Positions 37,450-47,022 of a DNA stretch of 64,000 nucleotides are shown here, in pieces; position 1 is the stretch's first letter; each line of letters opens with the position of its first letter. A program made the translations under genes and the position numbers. The stretch comes from Sphingobacterium lumbrici. Lineage in GTDB: Bacteria; Bacteroidota; Bacteroidia; Sphingobacteriales; Sphingobacteriaceae. The stretch covers positions 124,001 through 188,000 of the forward strand of contig NZ_SRZY01000027.1 of assembly GCF_006476045.1 (NCBI RefSeq). Reading direction: 5' to 3'. The notes beneath the pieces are model-generated. The model made no database searches. It saw nothing but the letters and a program-made list of their open reading frames with translations, and was not told the DNA's origin.

Positions 37450-38661
37450 TTATTTCTTAGAAAATTTTCTAAAGTTTTTCTTATTATTTGATTTATTTCT
37501 GGGCGGTCTCTTTTTAGGATCATAAATCGGTCCCTCGGTAAATCCTTCCGGTAGTGGTACTTTTTCGATATCAGCACCTATCAACTCTTCTATTTTGGAA
37601 AAGCGAATTTGATCCTTCATATTGATAAAAGTAATTGCTGTACCTGTCGTAGCTGCCCTAGCAGTTCGTCCAACACGATGGACATAGTCTTCCGGATCAG
37701 GAGGTACATCGTAATTTATTACCAAACTAATTCCCACAACATCGATACCTCGAGATATTACATCCGTACCCACTAATACATTCAGCCTTTTCGCTTTAAA
37801 TCTGTTCATCACATCTTCTCGCTGCACTTGCTCCAAATCAGAGTGAAAAGCTTCCGCAGCTATCCCTCCTTTGCGGAGTTCGGTCGTCAATCTTTTTACT
37901 ATCTCTTTCTTGGAAGCAAAAATGATAATACTGGTAAAAGACGGATCCGAAATTAGGGCTTTTATCAGTTGCATTTTTTGTTCGTCATAGACAAGATACG
38001 CTTGCTGCTTAATACCTTCGGAAGGTTTTGACAGGGCAATATTAATCTCAACGGGATCGTGAAGAATTCTTTTTGCCAGAGAGCGTATTTTAGACGGCAT
38101 CGTAGCTGAAAACAATAAATTCTGTCTTTTAGCCGGAAGATAGCTGATAATTTTTATGAGGTCATCATAGAATCCCATGTCTAGCATTCGATCCGCTTCG
38201 TCTAAAATAAGATGTTTAAGTTTAGAAAAATCGAGTTTGCCCGAAGCCAGATGTGCGATTAGACGTCCCGGTGTCGCCACAATAATATTCACGCCCTCTT
38301 GTATTGCCCGCTTTTGTTGTTCGTAATCCATACCACCACCCCCTCCGTAAACGGTGATGGAGGTCGTTCCCGTAAAGTACGATAACCCCATTATTTGTTG
38401 ATCGATCTGTAAAGCGAGTTCTCGTGTCGGGACAAGAATCAAAGTATCTACATGGTTAGTCTCACGAAGTGCTATTTTATTTAAGATAGGTAAAAGATAC
38501 GATGCTGTCTTACCAGTACCGGTTTGGGCACAAGCTATTAAATCTTTTTCTTGGAGAATCACAGGTATAGCCTGTTCTTGTATAGGGGTAGCCTCAAGAT
38601 ATCCCATGCTGTCGAGTCCTTCCTCCAACAGAGGGACTAAACCAAATTCAGTGAATTTCAA
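37450..38661 (-). CDS. rhlE: DEAD-box RNA helicase, RhlE group
   Basis: A 403-residue ATP-dependent RNA helicase for ribosome assembly or RNA decay. Motifs in order: Q motif (EATPIQEQAIPVIL), AQTGTGKT, PTRELALQI, TPGRL, DEAD in LILDEADRML, SAT, VGTDVISRGIDV and HRVGRTAR, with a basic tail (KKRPPRNKSNNKKNFRKFSKK shortened here to its charge pattern). No ATG is available at the conserved N-terminus: translation must begin at TTG (38661), giving MKFTEFGL as in relatives. Confidence 0.93.
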   Translation of the reverse strand: MKFTEFGLVPLLEEGLDSMGYLEATPIQEQAIPVILQEKDLIACAQTGTGKTASYLLPILNKIALRETNHVDTLILVPTRELALQIDQQIMGLSYFTGTTSITVYGGGGGMDYEQQKRAIQEGVNIIVATPGRLIAHLASGKLDFSKLKHLILDEADRMLDMGFYDDLIKIISYLPAKRQNLLFSATMPSKIRSLAKRILHDPVEINIALSKPSEGIKQQAYLVYDEQKMQLIKALISDPSFTSIIIFASKKEIVKRLTTELRKGGIAAEAFHSDLEQVQREDVMNRFKAKRLNVLVGTDVISRGIDVVGISLVINYDVPPDPEDYVHRVGRTARAATTGTAITFINMKDQIRFSKIEELIGADIEKVPLPEGFTEGPIYDPKKRPPRNKSNNKKNFRKFSKK

Positions 38662-38807
38662 TTTTCGATTATTTCTTTAATATTATAAAAACAGCATAAT
38701 GTAAGCTTTTTTTTCTAAATAGCATAATCAATAATACCGAAAGCATTACAAACCGCTTTGTAGTAAGATACAACGATAAATAAATATTTAAATCTAGAGT
38801 GAGATAA

Positions 38808-38993
38808 CTAATTAAAGCTTACCTTTTCTAAATAGTCAATTAATTCCCTCATATTTTCTTTTGAAAACACCATTTGCGCAAGGGCTTTGACCATTTCCTC
38901 CTTTTCACGGTCATCACTTGAAGACGTAAAACCAAGTAAAACAATAGTTGGAAATGATTTCTTTATTTGTTGGCAGGCATCTAGATTTGACAG
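38808..38993 (-). pseudogene. Decayed response-regulator receiver domain
   Basis: The 437-base gap 38662-39098 has no intact gene. Its minus strand has a stop-bounded frame of about 60 codons without a start, ending at TAG 38808-38810. It reads DACQQIKKSFPTIVLLGFTS, then SSDDREKEEMVKALAQ, then VFSKENMRELIDYLEKV, which is the second half of a receiver domain (the beta4 LTS region, the alpha4/beta5 K position, the last helix). A neighbouring frame (about 38988-39040) reads LILQLIDDSCMNN, like the phospho-acceptor strand, so a frameshift probably broke the gene. The rest of the gap shows nothing clear. Confidence 0.6.
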
Positions 38994-39098
38994 TTATTCA
39001 TACAACTGTCATCAATTAACTGAAGTATCAGCAGCGGACCAAACAAACTTTTCGATCTATTATACGTTATAATTTTGTAATCGATAGCAGCAAATCCT

Positions 39099-39884
39099 AT
39101 GTCTGATTTTTTTGCATATTATGTCAATACCGGGAATAGTCCGTTTTGGTCTTTTGCTATTCACGATGGCAGCCGGATAAATCCTGTTCTAAAAGATTAT
39201 TTAAACCTTAATGATGCCGAACGATTTAGAGAAGAAGATCCCTACACCGGTACCATAGCTGAGTTGCCGATTAATAAATTTATAGTTAGTACATCCCGCT
39301 TCCAGCTGGATATGAATAGAACAATAGCCGATGCCATTTACCTGCGCCCTGAACAAGCGTGGGGATTGTCCGTTTGGGAAAATCTTCCGGAGCCCCACAT
39401 CGCTACCTTACAAAACGAACATCACAACGTATTCAAGGAAATAGAAACCCTAATCCAACGTACAATCGATGACCATGGGTATTTTGTGGTACTCGATATC
39501 CATAGCTATAATTGCAAAAGATCCGGACCGCTTGAAGAAGTAGATCATAACGCAAACCCTCAGATAAATTTGGGTACGATATACAATCATCCGAAGTGGC
39601 GGTCGCTCATTCAATATTTTATAACGTCTATACAGCATCAGACCTATTTCTCCCAACCGATCGATATTCGGGAAAATGTAAAATTCAAAGGAGGATACCT
39701 TTCTCAATTCATCAATAAAAAATTTGGAGACAAAGGTTGTGTACTATCTATTGAATTTAGAAAAGATTTTATGGATGAATGGACAGGAGAACCATATATT
39801 CAGCATATCATGGCCTACAGACAAATTCTTATGAATGCCTTAACCGATTTACAAGAATATAATTTTAATGATGCAAGAGGATAA
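39099..39884 (+). CDS. N-formylglutamate amidohydrolase family protein
   Basis: A 261-residue zinc-hydrolase-like protein of the FGase/HutG2 family. Visible are the N-terminal IHDGSRINP segment, the central VVLDIHSYNCKRSGP (His in the metal motif) and the C-terminal GCVLSIEFRKDFMDEWTG with a conserved Glu. No histidine-degradation genes lie nearby. Its 3' end overlaps the next gene by 17 bases, and the ATP-grasp ligase gene follows, so it likely acts on a glutamyl or amino-acid-amide substrate made or used by those partners. Cytoplasmic. Confidence 0.82.
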   Translation: MSDFFAYYVNTGNSPFWSFAIHDGSRINPVLKDYLNLNDAERFREEDPYTGTIAELPINKFIVSTSRFQLDMNRTIADAIYLRPEQAWGLSVWENLPEPHIATLQNEHHNVFKEIETLIQRTIDDHGYFVVLDIHSYNCKRSGPLEEVDHNANPQINLGTIYNHPKWRSLIQYFITSIQHQTYFSQPIDIRENVKFKGGYLSQFINKKFGDKGCVLSIEFRKDFMDEWTGEPYIQHIMAYRQILMNALTDLQEYNFNDARG

Positions 39885-41697
39885 GACCATTCAGCAGATC
39901 ATGCAGGCTATAAAAGAAAAAGAGCCTTTCCATCAGCAGATACCAAATGTCGGTAAATTGGTTTTTAATAAGATTGTCCCTTATCTCTTTATCTATCGTA
40001 TACCGATAATGGGGAAGGATCGAATGCTGACGGAACTCGCCAAATCCGAGACGGCCAGTGTTATCTATAAAACAGATTTTACCCGGGAAGATTGGATTGG
40101 AATGATAGCAGAGGCACTGGCAAAAGAATTCGGATCATGCCTCGTGATAGAAGTATGGAACGCACCCCAAGATCAAGTAGAGGATATATCCATTCAATTA
40201 TCACAAAAAAATGCCTTACAACTTGCCGAATACTTTGCTAAAAATATCGTACTCGAGGCTCCCGACATCACAGTAGCCCTCGAAAAATTGAGTAAAGTGC
40301 CCAAGCCAGAGGGATATTCGGATTTATTTACTTTGAAAAAATTACAAGAAAAGCAGATCATGTCATTGGGAATATCCGTAAAACAAAGATATATCGATCG
40401 TCAAGGCCACACCCTTCCTATCCTACTGCGTCATTTTCGGGAGACATTAGGTAAAAGCCTATCGCGGTTATTTTTTGAATTTCTACGTATCCATACCACC
40501 GTTAAGGCCACCGAATTCAAATTGCAAACACATGAAGAACTTTCCAAATTTGTATTGGAAATAGATAAGAAGTTGGCACAGGAAAGTCAGCGCTTTGATT
40601 TCCTCCTTCTGGTTACCCCGATTAATGCTCATGAAGCTTGGTTACAATTTAAAAAAGACAAATTTTACCGTACGCCTAAGTTTATTTATCGTCCTATGCC
40701 GATAGATCCGGATTTGGTAAAACGAAATTTGTACAATTTGCGGATTGAAGATTTATATGATCCGACTATCGCATATCTTTTCAGGGACAAAAGAACCGAA
40801 TTGGATGCAATGATGTCTATGCTCAGTGACAGGGGAAAAGAAGATTTTATGCATGGAAGCTTACAGATATTTGGTGCCGTGAGTGATAAGCTCTTGAATA
40901 CAGCAAAAGCACTATTGACCGTTATTGACTCAGGCGATTCTCCCAATATCAAAGAAGACAAGAAACTAGACGCACATGGATTTGCTAAAATGGCCAGAGA
41001 GGAGATACAATATCTGCAGGCTCAACGTCCGGATTTCAACACTACTGTACGTGTCCGCGATGATATATCTGGTGTCATGGTGAATCGTGGGATCTTGAAT
41101 ATAAGTAAAGAATATCAAATAGGAATAGAGCGTGCAAAGGCATTGATTCAGCATGAAGTAGGTACACATATCGTAACTTATTTTAACGGAAAAACACAGC
41201 CACTAAGCCTGTTTAGCCTTGGTGTTCCCGGCTACGAACAACTTCAAGAAGGGTTAGCAGTATTCGCTGAATATCTAGTCGGAGGACTTAGTAACGATCG
41301 TCTTCGTACCATCTCGGGCCGTGTCTTGGCCGTACGTTATATGTTGATGGGCCATTCCTTTATTGATACCTTTTCGATGCTAACAGAAGAATATCATTTT
41401 GCCCAACAAACGGCATTCCAGATGACTATGCGCGTATACCGCGGAGGCGGACTCACCAAAGATGCCCTTTACCTTCAAGGTTTGATCGAATTGATTCAAT
41501 ATCTTAAAGACGGCAAAGATATTCGTCTCTTAACCGTTGGAAAAATACGAGAAGACTACCTGCCTATAGTTAAAGATCTGATGCAACGTGGTGTATTACA
41601 GCCTCCGGCACTAATACCCCGCTACCTTAGTAAAGAAAATATGGAAAGATTTAAAGCACTTAATAAAATCAGCAATGTATTCAAACTTATCAATTAA
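39868..41697 (+). CDS. DUF1704 'QEGLA motif' metalloprotein, MATCAP-like putative carboxypeptidase
   Basis: A 609-residue protein of the DUF1704 family, often labelled 'flavohemoglobin expression-modulating QEGLA motif protein'. It has a HEVGTH motif (429-434; HExxxH spacing) and QEGLA (460-464) followed by VFAEYLVGG, the zinc site of the family. Eukaryotic relatives (MATCAP/KIAA0895L type) are tyrosine carboxypeptidases that trim tubulin tails, so a peptide C-terminus trimming role is plausible. Helical N-terminal region about 1-340. It overlaps the preceding N-formylglutamate amidohydrolase gene and precedes the ATP-grasp gene by 149 bases. Confidence 0.85.
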   Translation: MMQEDKTIQQIMQAIKEKEPFHQQIPNVGKLVFNKIVPYLFIYRIPIMGKDRMLTELAKSETASVIYKTDFTREDWIGMIAEALAKEFGSCLVIEVWNAPQDQVEDISIQLSQKNALQLAEYFAKNIVLEAPDITVALEKLSKVPKPEGYSDLFTLKKLQEKQIMSLGISVKQRYIDRQGHTLPILLRHFRETLGKSLSRLFFEFLRIHTTVKATEFKLQTHEELSKFVLEIDKKLAQESQRFDFLLLVTPINAHEAWLQFKKDKFYRTPKFIYRPMPIDPDLVKRNLYNLRIEDLYDPTIAYLFRDKRTELDAMMSMLSDRGKEDFMHGSLQIFGAVSDKLLNTAKALLTVIDSGDSPNIKEDKKLDAHGFAKMAREEIQYLQAQRPDFNTTVRVRDDISGVMVNRGILNISKEYQIGIERAKALIQHEVGTHIVTYFNGKTQPLSLFSLGVPGYEQLQEGLAVFAEYLVGGLSNDRLRTISGRVLAVRYMLMGHSFIDTFSMLTEEYHFAQQTAFQMTMRVYRGGGLTKDALYLQGLIELIQYLKDGKDIRLLTVGKIREDYLPIVKDLMQRGVLQPPALIPRYLSKENMERFKALNKISNVFKLIN

Positions 41698-41846
41698 CAT
41701 AGCAATTCATTATGACACCATCACTTAAATAATATTAACACGGAGCAGTGGTTAGATGAGATCAACGTAGATTCTTTAAAATGCTACATGCTATAAAAAC
41801 GTTACAGACCGGGGTATAATTTCTCTAGAATAACAAAAGCAGACAA

Positions 41847-42854
41847 ATGAAAATAGCACTTTTAATCAATCAAACACATAAAGAAGAAGTAGCTTTTACG
41901 ACTACCCTATTAGCACTTACCGCCTTAAAACGTGATCATACGATCATTTATATCGGACTTGCCGATTTCATTTACCAAAATGAACGTAATATCGGCGCAC
42001 ATGGTCGGGTGGCAGAGCCGGATTCAGGTATTGATGATGGAGAGGATTTATTGAATACTCTTCGAAGTAATAAAAAGCAAATTATCAATTTACAGGAAAT
42101 AGATGTTTTATGGCTCCGTTTTGACCCGGTATTAGATATGATAAATAGACCTTGGGCCGCTGCAATGGGGATCCAATTTGCGCAACTCGTAAAAAATAAC
42201 GGACGTTTGGTTGTCAACGATCCAGACACACTTATTCAAGCAAGCAATAAACTGTACTTAGAAAACTTTTCGAAAGAAATCCGCCCGAAGACCATTGTGA
42301 CACGAAACCACGAAGACGTAATCGCTTTTCTGGAAGAACAACAAGATAAGATCATCCTCAAACCCCTAAAAGGTTCGGGGGGCAAAAATGTATTCTTAAT
42401 CCCATTCAAAGAACGTCAAAATTTAAAACAGATTGTAGAGGTAATCGGTAGAGACGGGTATGTCATAGCACAGGAGTATCTGCCGGAAGCCGTAAACGGC
42501 GACATACGTTTTTTCTTATTGGACGGAAAACCCATTATAGTGGATGGTAAATACGCAGCCGTGAACCGCGTACAACAAGGAAACGAAATCCGGAGCAACA
42601 TCCACCAAGGTGCTAAAGCCAAACAAGCCTTTATCGATGAAAAGGTTCTTAACCTTGTCAATAAAGTAGCCAGTAAACTTATAGAAGACAATATGTACTT
42701 TGTAGGACTGGATATCGTAGGAGATAAAATCATGGAAATAAATGTTTTTAGCCCAGGGGCATTAGGTCAAGCATCCCGATTAAATCACGTCGATTACAGT
42801 ACTGCTGTAATCGAAAATTTAGAAAATAAAGTTAAAAAGTATTATAGTCAGTAA
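41847..42854 (+). CDS. Glutathione-synthetase-like ATP-grasp ligase
   Basis: A 335-residue ATP-grasp enzyme similar to GshB. It has an N-terminal Rossmann-like substrate domain (MKIALLINQTHKEE; the GSHS N-type VLWLRFDPVLDMIN), the ATP-grasp lysine loop KPLKGSGGKNVFLI (about 172) and the metal-binding strand IVGDKIMEINVFSPGAL. It would join a carboxylate, such as a gamma-glutamyl dipeptide, to an amine with ATP. No gamma-glutamylcysteine ligase is in this window. Its pairing with an FGase and a DUF1704 protein suggests a small-peptide pathway rather than plain glutathione synthesis; this is inference. Confidence 0.85.
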   Translation: MKIALLINQTHKEEVAFTTTLLALTALKRDHTIIYIGLADFIYQNERNIGAHGRVAEPDSGIDDGEDLLNTLRSNKKQIINLQEIDVLWLRFDPVLDMINRPWAAAMGIQFAQLVKNNGRLVVNDPDTLIQASNKLYLENFSKEIRPKTIVTRNHEDVIAFLEEQQDKIILKPLKGSGGKNVFLIPFKERQNLKQIVEVIGRDGYVIAQEYLPEAVNGDIRFFLLDGKPIIVDGKYAAVNRVQQGNEIRSNIHQGAKAKQAFIDEKVLNLVNKVASKLIEDNMYFVGLDIVGDKIMEINVFSPGALGQASRLNHVDYSTAVIENLENKVKKYYSQ

Positions 42855-42895
42855 AACAAAAAAGCTGGTCGATGATGAACACATTCGACCAGCTT
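42855..42895 (-). terminator. Terminator of the GH31 gene
   Basis: AAGCTGGTCGA (42862-42872) pairs with TCGACCAGCTT (42885-42895). On the minus strand the stem is followed by TTTTTTGTTTT. It lies 19 bases past the GH31 stop and also just after the ATP-grasp gene. Confidence 0.85.
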
Positions 42896-42914
42896 CCCTA
42901 TTCCCATGTAACTT

Positions 42915-45900
42915 TTAGAATTTTAAGATATTCAATTTCCTGTCTACTAAAAATCCATCCATCGCTTTCAGTTTGAACTGAACAGGGCGTTTTGCTTTTA
43001 ACTTCAAAATGAACAGGTCTTGATTGCCCGACAAGAGTTCTTTTTCACCCACATTGACAAATGTAGGATACACCGCTTTGCTACCATTTGTATGCAACCT
43101 ATCATTGGTCAAATTCTCCATCTGCTTCATACCTAAGTTCTCTATTCCTACGAATTCGTAATCCTGCGTACTATATGGGAGTGCAAAACTCAATGCGTTT
43201 ACCGATTGCAAATCTACTCCATGTACCTGTATCGCTACGATTTCATCTTTATCATAGTTCATCTTCTCCGTACGCAATATAATATTTCCGGCAATCTGTT
43301 CCAATTTACTATCAGGAACACCTCCTTCTAACTGTGTCGTAAGTACTGAAATATCGTACGCATCAATCAAGTTGTTTTTATTGATGTCGCCATTACTTAT
43401 ATAGCCTTCAAAATCAGAATCACCCAATCGCAACCCCGTATAATTGGTATATGATACGAGGTCATTTACATCTAGTAATCTATCATTATTGATATCACCG
43501 GGTAAATAACTTTCCGTTCCGGGTACTTTGAAAATATAGAGTTCACGCCCTGAACCAAAACCTCCAACTCCTTCGGTAATCGATAGTTTTATATAGCGTG
43601 CCGTAGGATGTCCTTTGAAAACAAACGCTTTTATTTCATCATTGTTTGCCCATTCAAAAGAATCGATTTCTGTCCATATTTCCCTATCCAAACTGTGGAA
43701 TACCTTACCCTTTAGGAGAATCCCATTTCCTCTCCCCGATCGAGGTAAATAATGAAATTTATCTAGTTGGTTGATTGATTTCAAATCAATAACGATATCA
43801 AAAGGCACTGATGTTGTACCCCATTTGGTGTGCCACATATTACCCTCATCAAAATCAAATAATTTATGAATACCTTCACCCCCTTGATTTTGAGCGGTAG
43901 TTTCTGCAACTATGCCCTTAATAGCAAATTCCAACGGGTTAGATTTTGTTTTTGCTGTAAAGCTGACCCAATCGGAATAACCATCCTTATTAGCCGCACG
44001 TAATTTAAATGTATAATCCGTTTCGGCAGCAAGTCCGTCAAACAAAAGTTCCTGTTCCCGAATTGTCGTATAGCGCATGTTATTAAAGTCTATTTCATAA
44101 AAGTCTGCATGATCTACTTTTCCCCAGGTTGGTTTTAAGGTATATGCTGCGATATCGGATTCTTTTAGCCCCGCATCCGACGGTGTAGACAATGCTCCCG
44201 AAGTGATCCGATATGAATTTTTTGGATTAAACTCAAATCCCCGAATAACCAACGTCGTACCTGTTGTCGAAATATCTGTTGACGCCAACTTAACCCATAT
44301 CTGAGGGTTCTTTTTGATGATTGTCTTCGCAAAACTACTGTTTGGCGTTGCAAATTTGTTCAGATTTAGTTCTTCATAATAAAAGTACACATTTTCTCCC
44401 TCCAGGAATTCCTCCAATGAAAAGACCTCCTTTAACTTCAGACTAGATCGTCCATATTTAGCGCTTATTTTTTTAGGTTTGCTCGTTACATTAATACGAA
44501 ACTCTGTTCTTTTAAAATTTTGGAAACCTTCAAAGCTACCCTCTGTCGGTAAAACCGTAATAGTTGCGTTATCTTTAGAAACAACAGATTGAATCTCCGT
44601 TTTTGTACCCACTCCTATTTTATAGGCTTCCGTCCTGCCATCATCGTCATATTCTATAAACGAAGAACTACCGTAAGGGTATATTTCATACACACGTAGC
44701 GTATTGTCTATTTCCGAAACGTTATTATGGGCAATAGTCATCGGAATAATAGCTCCGTTTTTTACAAATACAGGTAATTTCCAAATCGGCGTATCGAAAT
44801 TATTTAGCACCTGATTTCCCTGATATTTCTCTCCTGAAAAATAATCGACCCAACTTCCCTCCGGAAGATAAATATTATTCCGCATATCATTCCCATCTCC
44901 ATCAGCCTTCGTATTCTGATAAATCGGGGCTACTAAGAAATGGGGGCCATAGAGAAATTGATATTGCGTGGCCGTACCCAACGTATATAAATTCGGATAC
45001 TCGAGAAACAATGCCCGTACCATCGGCAGGCCATCTACTGCTTGTCGCGCTATGCTATAAGTATATGGCATTAATTCGGACTTGAGTTTCAAATAGTTCC
45101 TATTGATGGAAGCGGCAGTATCCCCCAACGCATGTGGATACTTTTCATTCGAACCCCAACCGTCCATATTCAATTCCATTGGTGTAAATGTTTTCCATTG
45201 GAAATCGCGAATATTGACTGCACTATTTTTGCCGCCGAATATACCATCCATATCAGAGGTAATATTCGGTTGCCCCGAAAGACCTGATCCAATGTATGTA
45301 GGAATATGAAATCGAATGTATTCCCAAATACCTCCGGTTTGATCTCCTGACCATATCCCCGCATAACGCTGGGTACCGGCCCACCCATCTAACGATATGA
45401 TAAAAGGTCTTGCGTGGTTTCCATAATAAGGCATGATATGAGCTACATCCGAGACACCATTTAACCCAAAAGAATAGCCTGGCCCAACCCAAGCGACATC
45501 GGTCTTTAATACCCGCACTCCTGCATCACGCACCTCCTTCACGATATCCCGTTGTAATAACGCACTTATACTGTCCTTAGGATGCAGATCGGATTGTGTC
45601 CAGAGGCCAATTTCAACACCATTTTTGCGAGCATAATCACCAAATTCCTTTAGATTTTGAATATTTCCATCTAATGTCTGCGTTTGACCATATCCGGCTC
45701 CATATCCATCATTAGGAAGAATCCAACCTAGTGGCATATCGTGTTTTTTGTAGCGATCTATCACCGCTCGCGCAGAGAACTGATAATTGTTGGGTAATTC
45801 ACCGTTCAAGGATTCTTTAATTCCTCCGTTCTCCTTTTGTGATTCTTTATACCTCTTACCATCTTCAAAGCGTATCCCTTTTTCATCTTCCAGCCAATAA

Positions 45901-46778
45901 TCCCTGTTATAAGCGTTTAGATGACCCTGATAAAATCCGAATTTTGGCATTAAAACCGGATTTCCGGTCAATTGGTAAAAGTCATTTAATAAAGGGACAG
46001 CTCCGTCATTGACCATGTAAAACACATCCAGATAATCTGTTTCGTGCGAAGCTTGCACAACACCTTGCTCCCCTACACCAAAATCATATTTTCCCTTTTT
46101 AAACGTATACCAAAGCATTCCATAACCATTAGAAGACCAGTAAAAAGGAGTTGGAGAAGCTACCCCACCGTCTGTCCAACTGTTTTGATTTTCTATGGAT
46201 ATAACTTTTCCCTTATGCGAAAAACGGCCATTCTGCACTCCTCCTCCATAAAAATATTCGTCGGGAGTTTCCTTCAACGAAATCTTTACGTTGTTTTTTT
46301 CGAAGGCAACCGGCTTAATCCATTCCAAAACAACCTTGTTATTTTCTCTATTTAAAATCTTCAGAAGACCTGTGGTTTTATCCAATTGAATACTGATCTT
46401 AGACGTTTCGATATGGATTTGATTATCTTTTTCCTTAAATTGAAGGGACTGTATTTCTTTTCGGGGGTTATCCACTAAAATCTTGGCTTCGGGGTTCGAT
46501 TTCGGGTCACGTATTATTCCTCCTTTAATATCTTGAAATAACCTGAAAATATTCTCCCCATAGAAATCAAAGGTCATACGCTGATTATCCGAGAACAATA
46601 TTTCAACGGTATGCGGATTAATTTTTTTCGCACTATTAATTCCTGGATTTGTAACGCTCTGATCAACACATATTGCGTGACCTATAGGAGCTGCGGATAC
46701 CGGATATAACATTAATAACGGCAACGCTAAGGCTACTAGCGTTTTTTTTGGCGTATAGCACCAAAACTTTTTCTTCAT
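42915..46778 (-). CDS. Secreted GH31 glycosidase with FN3, F5/8C, dockerin and cohesin-like domains
   Basis: A 1287-residue modular exo-glycosidase. Signal peptide (about 1-29); N-terminal beta-sandwich (about 50-270); GH31 TIM barrel with nucleophile candidate Asp427 in VLKTDVAWVG and acid/base candidate Asp479 in WSGDQTGG; proximal/distal sandwich (about 600-790); FN3-like domain (about 880-965); F5/8 type C carbohydrate-binding domain (about 970-1085). It ends in two dockerin-type calcium loops (PGDINNDRLLDVNDL, about 1093-1107, and NGDINKNNLIDAYDI, about 1129-1143) and a cohesin-like beta domain to the C-terminus. Substrate could be alpha-glucosides, xylosides or galactosides. Single gene. 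Confidence 0.88.
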   Translation of the reverse strand: MKKKFWCYTPKKTLVALALPLLMLYPVSAAPIGHAICVDQSVTNPGINSAKKINPHTVEILFSDNQRMTFDFYGENIFRLFQDIKGGIIRDPKSNPEAKILVDNPRKEIQSLQFKEKDNQIHIETSKISIQLDKTTGLLKILNRENNKVVLEWIKPVAFEKNNVKISLKETPDEYFYGGGVQNGRFSHKGKVISIENQNSWTDGGVASPTPFYWSSNGYGMLWYTFKKGKYDFGVGEQGVVQASHETDYLDVFYMVNDGAVPLLNDFYQLTGNPVLMPKFGFYQGHLNAYNRDYWLEDEKGIRFEDGKRYKESQKENGGIKESLNGELPNNYQFSARAVIDRYKKHDMPLGWILPNDGYGAGYGQTQTLDGNIQNLKEFGDYARKNGVEIGLWTQSDLHPKDSISALLQRDIVKEVRDAGVRVLKTDVAWVGPGYSFGLNGVSDVAHIMPYYGNHARPFIISLDGWAGTQRYAGIWSGDQTGGIWEYIRFHIPTYIGSGLSGQPNITSDMDGIFGGKNSAVNIRDFQWKTFTPMELNMDGWGSNEKYPHALGDTAASINRNYLKLKSELMPYTYSIARQAVDGLPMVRALFLEYPNLYTLGTATQYQFLYGPHFLVAPIYQNTKADGDGNDMRNNIYLPEGSWVDYFSGEKYQGNQVLNNFDTPIWKLPVFVKNGAIIPMTIAHNNVSEIDNTLRVYEIYPYGSSSFIEYDDDGRTEAYKIGVGTKTEIQSVVSKDNATITVLPTEGSFEGFQNFKRTEFRINVTSKPKKISAKYGRSSLKLKEVFSLEEFLEGENVYFYYEELNLNKFATPNSSFAKTIIKKNPQIWVKLASTDISTTGTTLVIRGFEFNPKNSYRITSGALSTPSDAGLKESDIAAYTLKPTWGKVDHADFYEIDFNNMRYTTIREQELLFDGLAAETDYTFKLRAANKDGYSDWVSFTAKTKSNPLEFAIKGIVAETTAQNQGGEGIHKLFDFDEGNMWHTKWGTTSVPFDIVIDLKSINQLDKFHYLPRSGRGNGILLKGKVFHSLDREIWTEIDSFEWANNDEIKAFVFKGHPTARYIKLSITEGVGGFGSGRELYIFKVPGTESYLPGDINNDRLLDVNDLVSYTNYTGLRLGDSDFEGYISNGDINKNNLIDAYDISVLTTQLEGGVPDSKLEQIAGNIILRTEKMNYDKDEIVAIQVHGVDLQSVNALSFALPYSTQDYEFVGIENLGMKQMENLTNDRLHTNGSKAVYPTFVNVGEKELLSGNQDLFILKLKAKRPVQFKLKAMDGFLVDRKLNILKF

Positions 46779-47022
46779 CTGCTTACTATTTTACGATATT
46801 AAATTGTTTTGTTTTGAGATTACTGTTTATCTTGTTTTAAGATCGCTTGTTTAAAATAGTATGTAAATGTAGTAAAGACCTCGCATAAAATTATGTTAGA
46901 CATAAAATAGTTACAATTCAAAATATCCCTAATTATTACTATTTGTTTAATATTAGGTCCTGCTATGATGGCATGATTTTTTATCAGAATAATGGTATAC
47001 ATGAGACTGCTATGTTCAGTTT

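Noticed and set aside
41698..41846. A 22-codon open tail (TEQWLDEINVDSLK...) between the DUF1704 and ATP-grasp genes
   Set aside because: Protein-like composition but too short and without a start; not enough to call a remnant.
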